Assembly (NCBI GenBank): GCA_937138955.1
Contig: CAKZPJ010000538.1
Span: 1 to 5,337, forward strand
Direction of reading: 5' to 3'
Origin: an uncultured Flammeovirgaceae bacterium
GTDB taxonomy: Bacteria; Bacteroidota; Bacteroidia; Cytophagales; Cyclobacteriaceae
DNA length: 5,337 nt
A program made the position numbers and the translations under genes. The notes under the pieces are model-generated. The model ran no database searches. It had not been told where the DNA came from and worked only from the letters and a program-made list of their open reading frames with translations. Within the stretch, counting starts at the first letter, position 1. Each line of letters starts with the position of its first letter. This document shows, one piece after another, positions 1 through 4,626 of this stretch.

Positions 1-293
1 TTGAAAGAAATAGTTTCGTTCTTGCCTTTCACCTCAACGGTATAGGACCCACCTGCCGCCGTCGCCGGAAGCTCAACCTGCCAGCGACCATTCTGGTCAG
101 CTTTAGCTGTTAATGTTTTGCCGTTAAAGTTTACTTCAATCTTCTCCTTCGGATTGGCGGTTCCCCATATTGGAATAGGCTGATCGCGCTGAACCACCAT
201 ATGATCAGAAAAAACGTGCGGAAGTGAAAGTTGGGCAAAAGCTTGAGTAACGAAAAGGCAAACTAGGCTAACTGAGAAGAGCAGACGAAACAT
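1..293 (-). CDS. Sialate O-acetylesterase-like protein, N-terminal fragment (runs off left edge)
   Basis: The 97 codons visible read leftward from an ATG at 293. Residues 1-20 are a typical Sec signal peptide: Arg3, a hydrophobic core, then AFA before Gln21. The mature start contains LPHVFSDHMVVQRDQPIPIWG (residues 24-44, with the key run HMVVQRDQPIPIWG), followed by a beta-rich stretch with NGKTLTAKAD and GRWQVELPA. This matches my recollection of the N-terminal beta-sandwich of the bacterial 9-O-acetylsialic acid esterase family, which removes O-acetyl groups from sialic acids or related sugars in the periplasm. The catalytic SGNH block (CSGQSNM-type) would lie past the edge and is not seen, so activity cannot be judged. 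It is divergent from the LemA cluster. Only about the first sixth of the expected protein is present. Family call fairly confident; the exact substrate (sialic acid or acetylated plant/algal glycan) is open. Confidence 0.85.
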   Translation of the reverse strand, partial: MFRLLFSVSLVCLFVTQAFAQLSLPHVFSDHMVVQRDQPIPIWGTANPKEKIEVNFNGKTLTAKADQNGRWQVELPATAAGGSYTVEVKGKNETISF

Positions 294-398
294 AAGTATA
301 GTATATTGGTTGTTGTAAGTGGAAAATTTAAACTACTTTTTTGTCTTTTCAAAAGATTACACGAATAGTACTACTAGACTTACCTAAACTTTTTAACC
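294..398. other. Divergent intergenic region between esterase and lemA-like gene
   Basis: This 105-base AT-rich gap must carry promoters for both divergent transcription units. I looked for the Bacteroidota pattern (TTTG, about 20 bases, TAnnTTTG) on both strands and found only poor approximations, for example TATATTGG near 302 on the plus strand and TAGTTTAA near 336 on the minus strand with an unsuitable spacer. No Shine-Dalgarno sequence precedes the ATG at 399, which is normal for the phylum. No dyad strong enough to call an operator was seen. Confidence 0.4.
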
Positions 399-1445
399 AT
401 GGCTCAATCTGACCAAGCTCTGGAGAACTACCTAAAAAAACTGATGGAGATTCAGTACGGTAGCCAAGAAGAGCAGCAGTTTACGCAAGAAGAACTTAAA
501 GATATTGCGCTGGATGCTGGCCTTACTGAGTCAGCTTGGCAACAATCTCAACAGCGAGCGCAACAGCATTTACAACGAGGAACGGCTTATCTGAATGCCC
601 AGAATTACGATGACGCCGCTAATGAGCTAGAGAATGCCGCGTCATTAATGCCGCACGATGTTGAAGCAAACCACCTTGCCGCGAAAGCCTTTTTATTCCG
701 AGGAAACCGTTATAGCCGCAGTGGAGACTACGACCGGGCTGAATACTATATTAACCGAACGTTGAGTATAAAGCCCGCTCATTCGGGGGTGATGCAACTT
801 AAAACCGAACTAAATAATAAACGGCGGGTGCTTAGTAATAATACTGAACAGAAAAGTCGCAGCAACAAATTTACTAAATGGGGAATTATTGGCGGTATCG
901 CTATTGTGCTAATTGCTGGTTACTTCAACATTTACAATAGTATGGTAGGGCTAGAGGAAAGTGTGAATAGTTCTTGGGCACAAGTAGAAAATCAGTATCA
1001 ACGTCGAGCTGACCTCATTCCGAACTTGGTAGAAACAGTAGAAGGAGCGGCCGATTACGAACGAGAAACCTTACGCGAAGTGGTGGAAGCCCGAGCGAAT
1101 GCTACGTCTATTCAGATTGATGTAGACGATCTGGACGATGCCGGAAAATTAGCCGAGTATGCCCAAGCGCAGGAGAATCTGGGTGGTTCATTAAGTCGGC
1201 TGATTGCTGTGGCGGAACAGTACCCAACCCTAACCGCTACGGAGAACTTTCGCGATCTGCAAAACCAGCTAGAAGGAACCGAAAATCGTATCTCTACCGA
1301 ACGAAGGCGTTTCAATGAAGCCGTACAAGGCTACAACGCCAAAGCCCGAAAATTTCCTAATAACCTGCTCGGTTTTGACACCAAAGAATACTTCTCCACC
1401 GACCCCGCTAATGCCGAACCACCCAATGTTGACTTTAATGACTAG
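399..1445 (+). CDS. lemA: LemA family membrane protein with N-terminal TPR region
   Basis: The protein has 348 residues, against about 180-200 for an ordinary LemA. Residues 180-348 are the LemA domain, a long helical bundle: YNSMVGLEESVNSSWAQVEN, then YQRRADLIPNLVETV near 200-214, and a C-terminal AVQGYNAKARKFPNNLLGF near 308-326, all diagnostic. The single transmembrane helix is about 161-178 (WGIIGGIAIVLIAGYFNIY), preceded by Lys157 and Lys160, so positive-inside suggests the N-terminal half is cytoplasmic and the LemA bundle is outside. The extra N-terminal 155 residues contain two likely TPR units (about 52-85 and 93-125; AYLNAQNYDDAANELENA and RYSRSGDYDRAEYYINRTLS) after a short helical segment. 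Start at 399 is the first ATG; there is no clear Shine-Dalgarno. Two TPM-domain genes follow on the same strand. LemA genes often neighbour TPM genes, so joint envelope function is likely, but the molecular role of LemA is not settled. Confidence 0.93.
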   Translation: MAQSDQALENYLKKLMEIQYGSQEEQQFTQEELKDIALDAGLTESAWQQSQQRAQQHLQRGTAYLNAQNYDDAANELENAASLMPHDVEANHLAAKAFLFRGNRYSRSGDYDRAEYYINRTLSIKPAHSGVMQLKTELNNKRRVLSNNTEQKSRSNKFTKWGIIGGIAIVLIAGYFNIYNSMVGLEESVNSSWAQVENQYQRRADLIPNLVETVEGAADYERETLREVVEARANATSIQIDVDDLDDAGKLAEYAQAQENLGGSLSRLIAVAEQYPTLTATENFRDLQNQLEGTENRISTERRRFNEAVQGYNAKARKFPNNLLGFDTKEYFSTDPANAEPPNVDFND

Positions 1446-1526
1446 TGAGTAATGAATGATGATTAATAGTTCATTCCACTTCTATTACTCATTCGCCATT
1501 AATCATTACTCATCAATCATTATTCA
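1446..1526. repeat. Inverted and direct TAATGA/TCATTA repeats between lemA-like and TPM genes
   Basis: The 81-base spacer is made almost wholly of short related words. TGAGTAATGA at 1446-1455 is a perfect inverted match of TCATTACTCA at 1503-1512. ATGATTAAT at 1459-1467 inverts to ATTAATCAT at 1498-1506. ATTACTCAT occurs directly repeated at 1484-1492 and 1505-1513. A transcript could form either of two mutually exclusive stems because their right arms overlap by four bases. The array begins one base after the lemA-like stop codon and runs to the start of the next gene. There is no T-tract typical of an intrinsic terminator. It may be intercistronic repeat debris, or an mRNA structure adjusting expression between the two genes. 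Confidence 0.7.
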
Positions 1527-1532
1527 TTGATT

Positions 1533-2183
1533 ATGCAACCAGCCCAGTTAACTAACGACGATTTACGCGAGATAGAGCAAGCTGTACAACAGGCTGAGGC
1601 CAGTACTGGCGGAGAGATTGTTCCGGTTTTAGCCAAGCAGTCGTCTTTTTACGAAATTGCACTGTGGCGGGCCGGGGCTTTGTTAGCTGGAATTGCCGGA
1701 GTGATATTGACTATACTATTTTTTACTACTGATGTTCTGCTTTTTATGCCACCCTACCTGTGGTTGCTTATTACGCTAACCGCGGGGTTAATGGGAATGA
1801 CATTGGTGGTTTCCTCCTGGCCGCTTAAGCGTTTATTCCTAAGTAAGCAGCTCCGAGAAGCTCGAGTACTGGATCAGGCCAAAAATATGTTTTTTGACCA
1901 CGATGTACACCTAACCGAACCCCGAACGGGCATTCTTATCTACGTGAGCTTCTTTGAACATCAGGCGGTGATATTGGCTGACGTGGGTATTGCTGAATTA
2001 GTAGCCGAAGATAACTGGGAGAACATTGTACAGCAACTCACTCAGGGACTAAAGCAAGGGCGCACCACCGAAAGTATTAGTCAAGCTATTATAGCCTGCG
2101 GAGAACTGCTGGAAGCTAGTGGCGTGCATAAGCCTATCGACGATGATAATACTTTATCCGATGAAGTGCGAATTAACGAATAA
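1533..2183 (+). CDS. TPM-domain membrane protein with transmembrane hairpin inside the domain
   Basis: I chose the ATG at 1533 (216 residues) over an in-frame TTG two codons upstream at 1527; neither has a Shine-Dalgarno. There is no signal peptide. Residues 8-37 (DDLREIEQAVQQAEASTGGEIVPVLA region) are the first helix and strand of a TPM domain, the fold of plant thylakoid TLP18.3 and of YgcG-like bacterial proteins. Two hydrophobic helices, about 45-66 and 73-95, then interrupt it. The domain resumes at about 105-195, with LDQAKNMFFDHDVHLTEPRTGILIYVSFFE, a VILADVGIAEL strand and a closing helix. The tail after 196 is acidic and polar. With an even number of membrane helices, both domain halves lie on one side of the membrane. 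Some TPM domains have been reported to have phosphatase activity, but I would not infer it here. It sits between a LemA protein and a second TPM protein. Confidence 0.85.
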   Translation: MQPAQLTNDDLREIEQAVQQAEASTGGEIVPVLAKQSSFYEIALWRAGALLAGIAGVILTILFFTTDVLLFMPPYLWLLITLTAGLMGMTLVVSSWPLKRLFLSKQLREARVLDQAKNMFFDHDVHLTEPRTGILIYVSFFEHQAVILADVGIAELVAEDNWENIVQQLTQGLKQGRTTESISQAIIACGELLEASGVHKPIDDDNTLSDEVRINE

Positions 2184-2218
2184 TCACTTATCAGCAATTC
2201 TATTGATCAGACCATGTA

Positions 2219-3382
2219 ATGATTATAGCAAGACATTTTAACAATATATTTTTTAATCTTCTTTATCAGGGAGAAGGTAATACTGTAAGAGCCATACGCT
2301 ATACCTGCTTGATTAGCAGCTTACTACTAGCAATTTTCAGTACGGCGCTCGCTCAGGAAGTGCCTCCGCTGTCGGCCCGGGTGAACGATTATGCCAACAT
2401 ACTGTCGTATACTGCCGAACAAGAGCTAGAAGCTCGGTTGCGCGATCACGAAGAGCGGACCTCTAACCAGATTGCCGTTCTCACCATTAATAGCTTAGAG
2501 GGTGGGTCTTTAGAAGAGTTCTCTATACGGACGGTAGAACAGTGGAAGTTGGGTCAGAAGAAACGAGAGAACGGAGTACTGTTTCTGGTAGTGTCGGGTG
2601 ATCGCCAACTGCGGATTGAGGTAGGCTACGGTTTAGAACCCTACTTGACTGATGCTACTTCCGGGCGTATTATTCGGGAAGTGGTTGTTCCATATTTTCG
2701 GGCGAATGATTATGAGCAGGGTATTGTAGCGGGTACCAATGCCATAATAGCGCAAATTGAAGGCATTGAAGACTTCAGTGAGCCAGTAACCGCTCGCGAA
2801 GATGGACCCGGCTTTAGCCTAACAAGTATTATACTAGCGATCTTTGCTTTCTTTTCCGGCTTGTTTGTGCTGCGTAAACGCCGCCGTAACGCTCCCCGGA
2901 AGAGTAAAAAGACTGGTTTAGAAATGCGCAAACTCAGCGAGAAGGAAGAAGATGTTCACCTGGACCGGGGGCAGCAAATTGAAGAGCAGATTGGCTCGGT
3001 AGATTATGATGTATGGGCTTCTGATCAACCGGATGATGTATCTATCGTTGCCTACAAAAACACTTTCAACCACCGTTACAGTAAGTGCCCCAACTGTAAT
3101 TATATCACGTTTTATCTAGCCAAAAGCCAGATACAACGCTCGGCAACCTACTCCCACTCAGGGCAGGGGGTGCGGAGGTACGCCTGCAAAAACTGTAAGC
3201 ATACCGAAGCGCGCCGCTACAGCATTCCCCGGTTACGCCGCAATCGGACAGTCATTATTCCCGGCGGTGGCACCTTCAGTGGTGGGGGCTGGGGCGGTGG
3301 TGGCGGAGGTTTCTCCGGGGGAGGTGGTTTTTCTGGCGGCGGAGGTTCGTTCGGTGGAGGCGGAGCTTCCGGCAGTTGGTAG
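2219..3382 (+). CDS. Secreted, membrane-anchored TPM-domain (YgcG-like) protein with zinc-ribbon and Gly-rich tail
   Basis: The protein has 387 residues. The only usable start is the ATG at 2219; an ATG at 2214 is followed at once by TAA. This gives an unusually long leader, with the hydrophobic core at 30-44 and probable cleavage after ALA45. A purine-rich GGGAGAAGG lies inside the leader at about 2269-2277 with no ATG after it, so the start may be further in at a rare codon. The TPM domain is about 51-184 (LSARVNDYANIL, NQIAVLTINSL, LRIEVGYGLEPYLTDATSGRI with its IEVGYGLE core, YFRANDYEQGI). A transmembrane helix at about 200-218 is followed by the basic run RKRRRNAPRKSKK, so the TPM domain is outside and the rest cytoplasmic. 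The tail has CPNC at 290-293 and CKNC at 323-326, a probable zinc ribbon, and a Gly-rich end (349-387) closing in GGGGASGSW, a signature I know from YgcG-like proteins. It lies 35 bases after the other TPM gene, probably co-transcribed. Confidence 0.9.
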   Translation: MIIARHFNNIFFNLLYQGEGNTVRAIRYTCLISSLLLAIFSTALAQEVPPLSARVNDYANILSYTAEQELEARLRDHEERTSNQIAVLTINSLEGGSLEEFSIRTVEQWKLGQKKRENGVLFLVVSGDRQLRIEVGYGLEPYLTDATSGRIIREVVVPYFRANDYEQGIVAGTNAIIAQIEGIEDFSEPVTAREDGPGFSLTSIILAIFAFFSGLFVLRKRRRNAPRKSKKTGLEMRKLSEKEEDVHLDRGQQIEEQIGSVDYDVWASDQPDDVSIVAYKNTFNHRYSKCPNCNYITFYLAKSQIQRSATYSHSGQGVRRYACKNCKHTEARRYSIPRLRRNRTVIIPGGGTFSGGGWGGGGGGFSGGGGFSGGGGSFGGGGASGSW

Positions 3383-3594
3383 CCAATGAGCCGCACTCCT
3401 ACCAAGTTCTTCTTATGAGATAATCAGTCTGCGTTTCAGTCTCCATCAAAAAGGGGGAGGACCAAAAGTACGAAGGCCATTGTACTTGTAAAACTCAACC
3501 GCGCACTGATTTCTATCTCATAATCCCCAGCCACATGTAATCTTTCCGCTGCTGTCTCGGTAGTGCATACGTCACACTTCATTAAGAAACTCAC
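3383..3594. other. Intergenic region after the LemA/TPM cluster, no gene seen
   Basis: This 212-base stretch lies between two convergent units. I see no intrinsic terminator for the plus-strand cluster (no GC-rich stem followed by T residues) and none for the minus strand. On the minus strand one frame stays open from TAG at 3597 to about 3432, but its translation does not resemble a PIN domain or anything I know. A short patch of a third frame (EFYKYNGLRTFGPPPF, about 3440-3495) reads protein-like but ends at a stop and has no start. It is best treated as unassigned sequence that replaced the lost part of the PIN gene. Confidence 0.5.
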
Positions 3595-3666
3595 CTAAAG
3601 TTCTACCTTTTCATTTGGGCTTAAGATTACACTGAAAATTATATTTGTGTCAATGACAATGCTCAT
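3595..3666 (-). pseudogene. PIN-domain (VapC-like) toxin, 5' remnant
   Basis: The ATG at 3666 opens 23 codons reading MSIVIDTNIIFSVILSPNEK and then VEL before TAG at 3597-3595. This matches the first strand and helix of PIN-domain ribonuclease toxins: a hydrophobic strand, then Asp6-Thr-Asn, where the Asp is the first of the acidic metal-binding residues, then a hydrophobic helix. PIN toxins usually have about 130-150 residues, so the other catalytic acids are absent. Reading on in a shifted frame gives LGEFLNEV and then a stop; no later PIN motif is visible in any minus-strand frame down to 3383, so the gene was disrupted and its 3' part lost or replaced. It overlaps the antitoxin remnant by ATGA (3666-3663), the usual coupling in such operons. 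It cannot be an active nuclease. Confidence 0.75.
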
Positions 3667-3866
3667 TTCGAGAATTTATTCTTATTCTTTTCTCAACAAG
3701 ATTGTTTTGATTCCTTGACGAGTTCGTCAATTTGCTCCTGGGTTGCCCTACTTTTTGAAGCGATTTCTCGAAATTTCAGGTAATCCAAAATTCATTGAAG
3801 TCCAGTTAAATCTGTTTCTGAAGCAAGATGGATAACTATGTCTTTATCTGTTCTTTCTATTTGCAT
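3663..3866 (-). pseudogene. Antitoxin remnant of a PIN-type toxin-antitoxin operon
   Basis: From the ATG at 3866 one frame runs 67 codons to a TGA at 3665-3663, with two internal TGA codons (3794-3792, codon 25; 3695-3693, codon 58). Segments read MQIERTDKDIVIHLASETD, then ILDYLKFREIASKSRATQEQ, then IDELVKESKQSC, stop, EKNKNKFSK. An opening beta-strand segment, a LDYLKF..ASKSRATQE helix, and a basic C-terminus fit small Bacteroidota antitoxins encoded directly before PIN toxins; in those I recall a WW pair near the end, which would make TGT-TGA here a decayed TGG-TGG. No frameshift is present. The final stop overlaps the toxin start by ATGA, so the original operon layout survives. The first stop removes about 60% of the product. 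The antitoxin family name is uncertain; the identification rests on layout, the toxin remnant and resemblance from memory. Confidence 0.7.
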
Positions 3867-3882
3867 AGTATAAAATAAACCA

Positions 3883-3904
3883 CTATGGGCTGAAAGCACC
3901 ATAG
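3883..3904 (-). repeat. Right-end subterminal hairpin of IS200-type element
   Basis: On the minus strand CTATGG, an unpaired T, GCT, loop TTC, AGC, CCATAG gives nine base pairs with one extrahelical T in the 5' arm. A mid-stem unpaired T is a recognised trait of TnpA-binding hairpins in IS608. The preceding AAAACTATG is shared with the left end and is placed where guide sequences normally sit. The cleavage site should be some bases 3' of the stem, toward 3866. Confidence 0.7.
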
Positions 3905-3914
3905 TTTTCACTTA

Positions 3915-3925
3915 GACTGAAAGTC
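3915..3925 (-). repeat. Short third hairpin with the same TTC tip, next to the tnpA stop
   Basis: On the minus strand GACT, loop TTC, AGTC forms a four-pair stem one base past the tnpA TAA codon. Its CTTTCAG core equals that of the two end hairpins. It may be a decoy or older end structure, or a chance match of a seven-base core. Confidence 0.45.
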
Positions 3926-3926
3926 A

Positions 3927-4361
3927 TTACTGTAGGATGAAATCCGACTGGTCATCGTTATCTGGTCTACGATGATATTCTAGGTATTCATTCACCATCT
4001 TATCGGTTATATTCCCTGTGCTCCAACACCCAAAACCGATGGCCCAAAAATGCCGCCCCCAATAGCGCTTTCCTAGCTCAGGAAATTCCTGCTGTAACTT
4101 CCGTGAACTTCGTCCTTTGAGCCGACGAACCAACTCACTAATAGACTGAGAAGGGCGGTACTCAATGTGCATATGAACGTGATCCTTCGCCACAACACCT
4201 TTTAGTATCCTAACATCTTCCGCTTCACATATTTGGATCAGCAGTGTTCGGCATCGCACTTTGATATCCCCCTTCAAGACCAGATAGCGGTATTTTGTCG
4301 CTCATACAATATGTACGCTTAGTCTTGATACTGTATGTCCATTGGTGCGCTGGTACGACAT
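3927..4361 (-). pseudogene. tnpA: IS200-type Y1 transposase, one in-frame TGA
   Basis: Read from the ATG at 4361, the frame gives 144 codons with a single TGA at codon 20 (4304-4302). The start reads MSYQRTNGHTVSRLSVHIV, stop, ATKYRYLVLKGDIK and on to FILQ. In this family the position is Trp (HIVWATKYRY), so one TGG to TGA change accounts for it. The rest is intact: HUH motif HMH at residues 63-65 (within KDHVHMH), RLKGRSSRKL at about 80-89, the KRYWGRHFWA block at about 98-107, and the probable nucleophile Tyr126 in NEYLEYH, with His130 where many relatives have Gln. Full length agrees with the usual 130-155 residues. A TTG at 4277 could restart translation but would omit the first strand of the fold, so the product would probably be inactive. 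The enzyme would cut and join single-stranded DNA at the flanking hairpins. Confidence 0.88.
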
Positions 4362-4365
4362 ACAG
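4331..4365 (-). promoter_or_regulatory. Inverted repeat enclosing the tnpA start codon
   Basis: Minus strand CTGTATGTC (4365-4357) contains the tnpA ATG and is a perfect nine-base inverse of GACATACAG (4339-4331), with a 17-base loop. In the mRNA this would hide the start codon. IS200 is known to limit its transposase with mRNA structure at the start region, so a similar role is plausible here. Part of the right arm is coding (codons 8-10), so the match could also be fortuitous. Confidence 0.5.
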
Positions 4366-4396
4366 CAAAGGTAAATTTTTAGAAGCTAAAGCGAAA
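4366..4396 (-). promoter_or_regulatory. Possible Bacteroidota-type promoter of tnpA
   Basis: TACCTTTG at 4373-4366 is an exact TAnnTTTG -7 element on the minus strand. TTTC lies 19 bases upstream, one mismatch from the TTTG -33 box. The -7 box ends only four bases before the tnpA ATG, so the transcript would be leaderless or nearly so, which weakens the call. Confidence 0.3.
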
Positions 4397-4412
4397 TGCA
4401 CTGAAAGTGCAT
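4396..4412 (-). repeat. Left-end subterminal hairpin of IS200-type element
   Basis: On the minus strand ATGCACT, loop TTC, AGTGCAT forms a perfect seven-pair stem. It is preceded by AGTTAAAACT, nearly identical to AGTGAAAACT before the right-end hairpin. It lies 34 bases upstream of the tnpA ATG, a normal place for the left-end hairpin. Unlike the right end it has no unpaired base. Confidence 0.7.
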
Positions 4413-4416
4413 AGTT

Positions 4417-4626
4417 TTAACTCCATTTGTGACCAATAAAATACCTTCCTAATAGACTCATTATTAATATCTCGCCTTTCGCTATTTCAAAATTAGTAGC
4501 TTTTAATGTTAGTTGTAAAACTTCCGTTTGTAATCTATTAGCTTTCTGAGATGTTTTATATGCTAATATGCCAAATATTATCGAGATGACTAGTGCTAAA
4601 CCAGAAATAATATGTTCTAATTTCAT
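4417..4626 (-). CDS. Small membrane-anchored protein of unknown function, probably truncated at its C-terminus by the IS
   Basis: The ORF has 69 residues from the ATG at 4626. An N-terminal transmembrane helix covers about residues 6-24 (IISGLALVISIIFGILAYK), followed by a helical, possibly coiled-coil stretch (KTSQKANRLQTEVLQLTLKATNFEIAKGEI) and a tail ending in HKWS. I do not recognise a family. The TAA at 4419-4417 lies in the AGTTAAAAC word shared by both IS ends, so the stop codon is probably supplied by the element and the native C-terminus is gone. There is no clear Shine-Dalgarno. Base composition is AT-rich, unlike the LemA/TPM genes. It may be a real but broken gene, or a chance ORF; the well-formed membrane helix favours the former. 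Confidence 0.4.
   Translation of the reverse strand: MKLEHIISGLALVISIIFGILAYKTSQKANRLQTEVLQLTLKATNFEIAKGEILIMSLLGRYFIGHKWS

Larger units (their letters stand above)
3872..4422 (-). mobile_element. IS200/IS605-family element, tnpA only, inactive; ends approximate
   Basis: The element consists of a decayed Y1 transposase gene (3927-4361) between two related subterminal hairpins, at 4396-4412 (left end, upstream of tnpA) and 3883-3904 (right end). On the minus strand both are preceded by the same word, AGTkAAAACTATG, and both have a CTTTCAG tip. Such elements lack terminal inverted repeats and target duplications, moving as single strands through hairpins, so the exact ends cannot be read from one copy; I estimate the right end between 3866 and 3882 and the left between 4413 and about 4430. 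The total of roughly 550 bases is on the short side for a tnpA-only element. No tnpB or omega RNA is present. It lies immediately upstream of the antitoxin remnant, on the same strand. Confidence 0.72.

Noticed and set aside
1112..1315. Minus-strand ORF of 67 codons inside the LemA domain.
   Set aside because: It lies wholly within a well-supported gene on the other strand and shows no recognisable features.
2710..2931. Minus-strand ORF of 73 codons across the TPM protein.
   Set aside because: Antisense shadow of a confident coding region, with no independent support.
3263..3372. Glycine-codon repeat array as a DNA repeat or slippage locus.
   Set aside because: The GGN codons vary in third position and the array encodes the family's normal Gly-rich C-terminus, so protein-level constraint suffices.
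3217..3405. Minus-strand 62-codon ORF rich in Pro.
   Set aside because: It is the antisense shadow of the Gly-rich tail of the TPM protein; GGN repeats read backward give Pro codons.
3448..3470. Run AAAAAGGGGGAGGACC as a terminator or repeat relic.
   Set aside because: No complementary arm is present on either side, so no hairpin can form.
3430..3500. Protein-like patch EFYKYNGLRTFGPPPF on the minus strand.
   Set aside because: Short, without start, closed by a stop, and not linked to any family I know.
3693..4304. All three internal stops (4304, 3794, 3695) are TGA, hinting at UGA read as Trp.
   Set aside because: TGA is also the natural stop of the acetyltransferase-like gene and the 53-codon gene, the LemA/TPM genes use TGG for Trp, and the PIN remnant is interrupted by TAG. 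Ordinary decay by transitions explains the data.
4278..4420. CRISPR- or omega-RNA-like structure next to the transposase.
   Set aside because: No repeated units with spacers and no tnpB; the structures are accounted for by the IS left end and the tnpA start.
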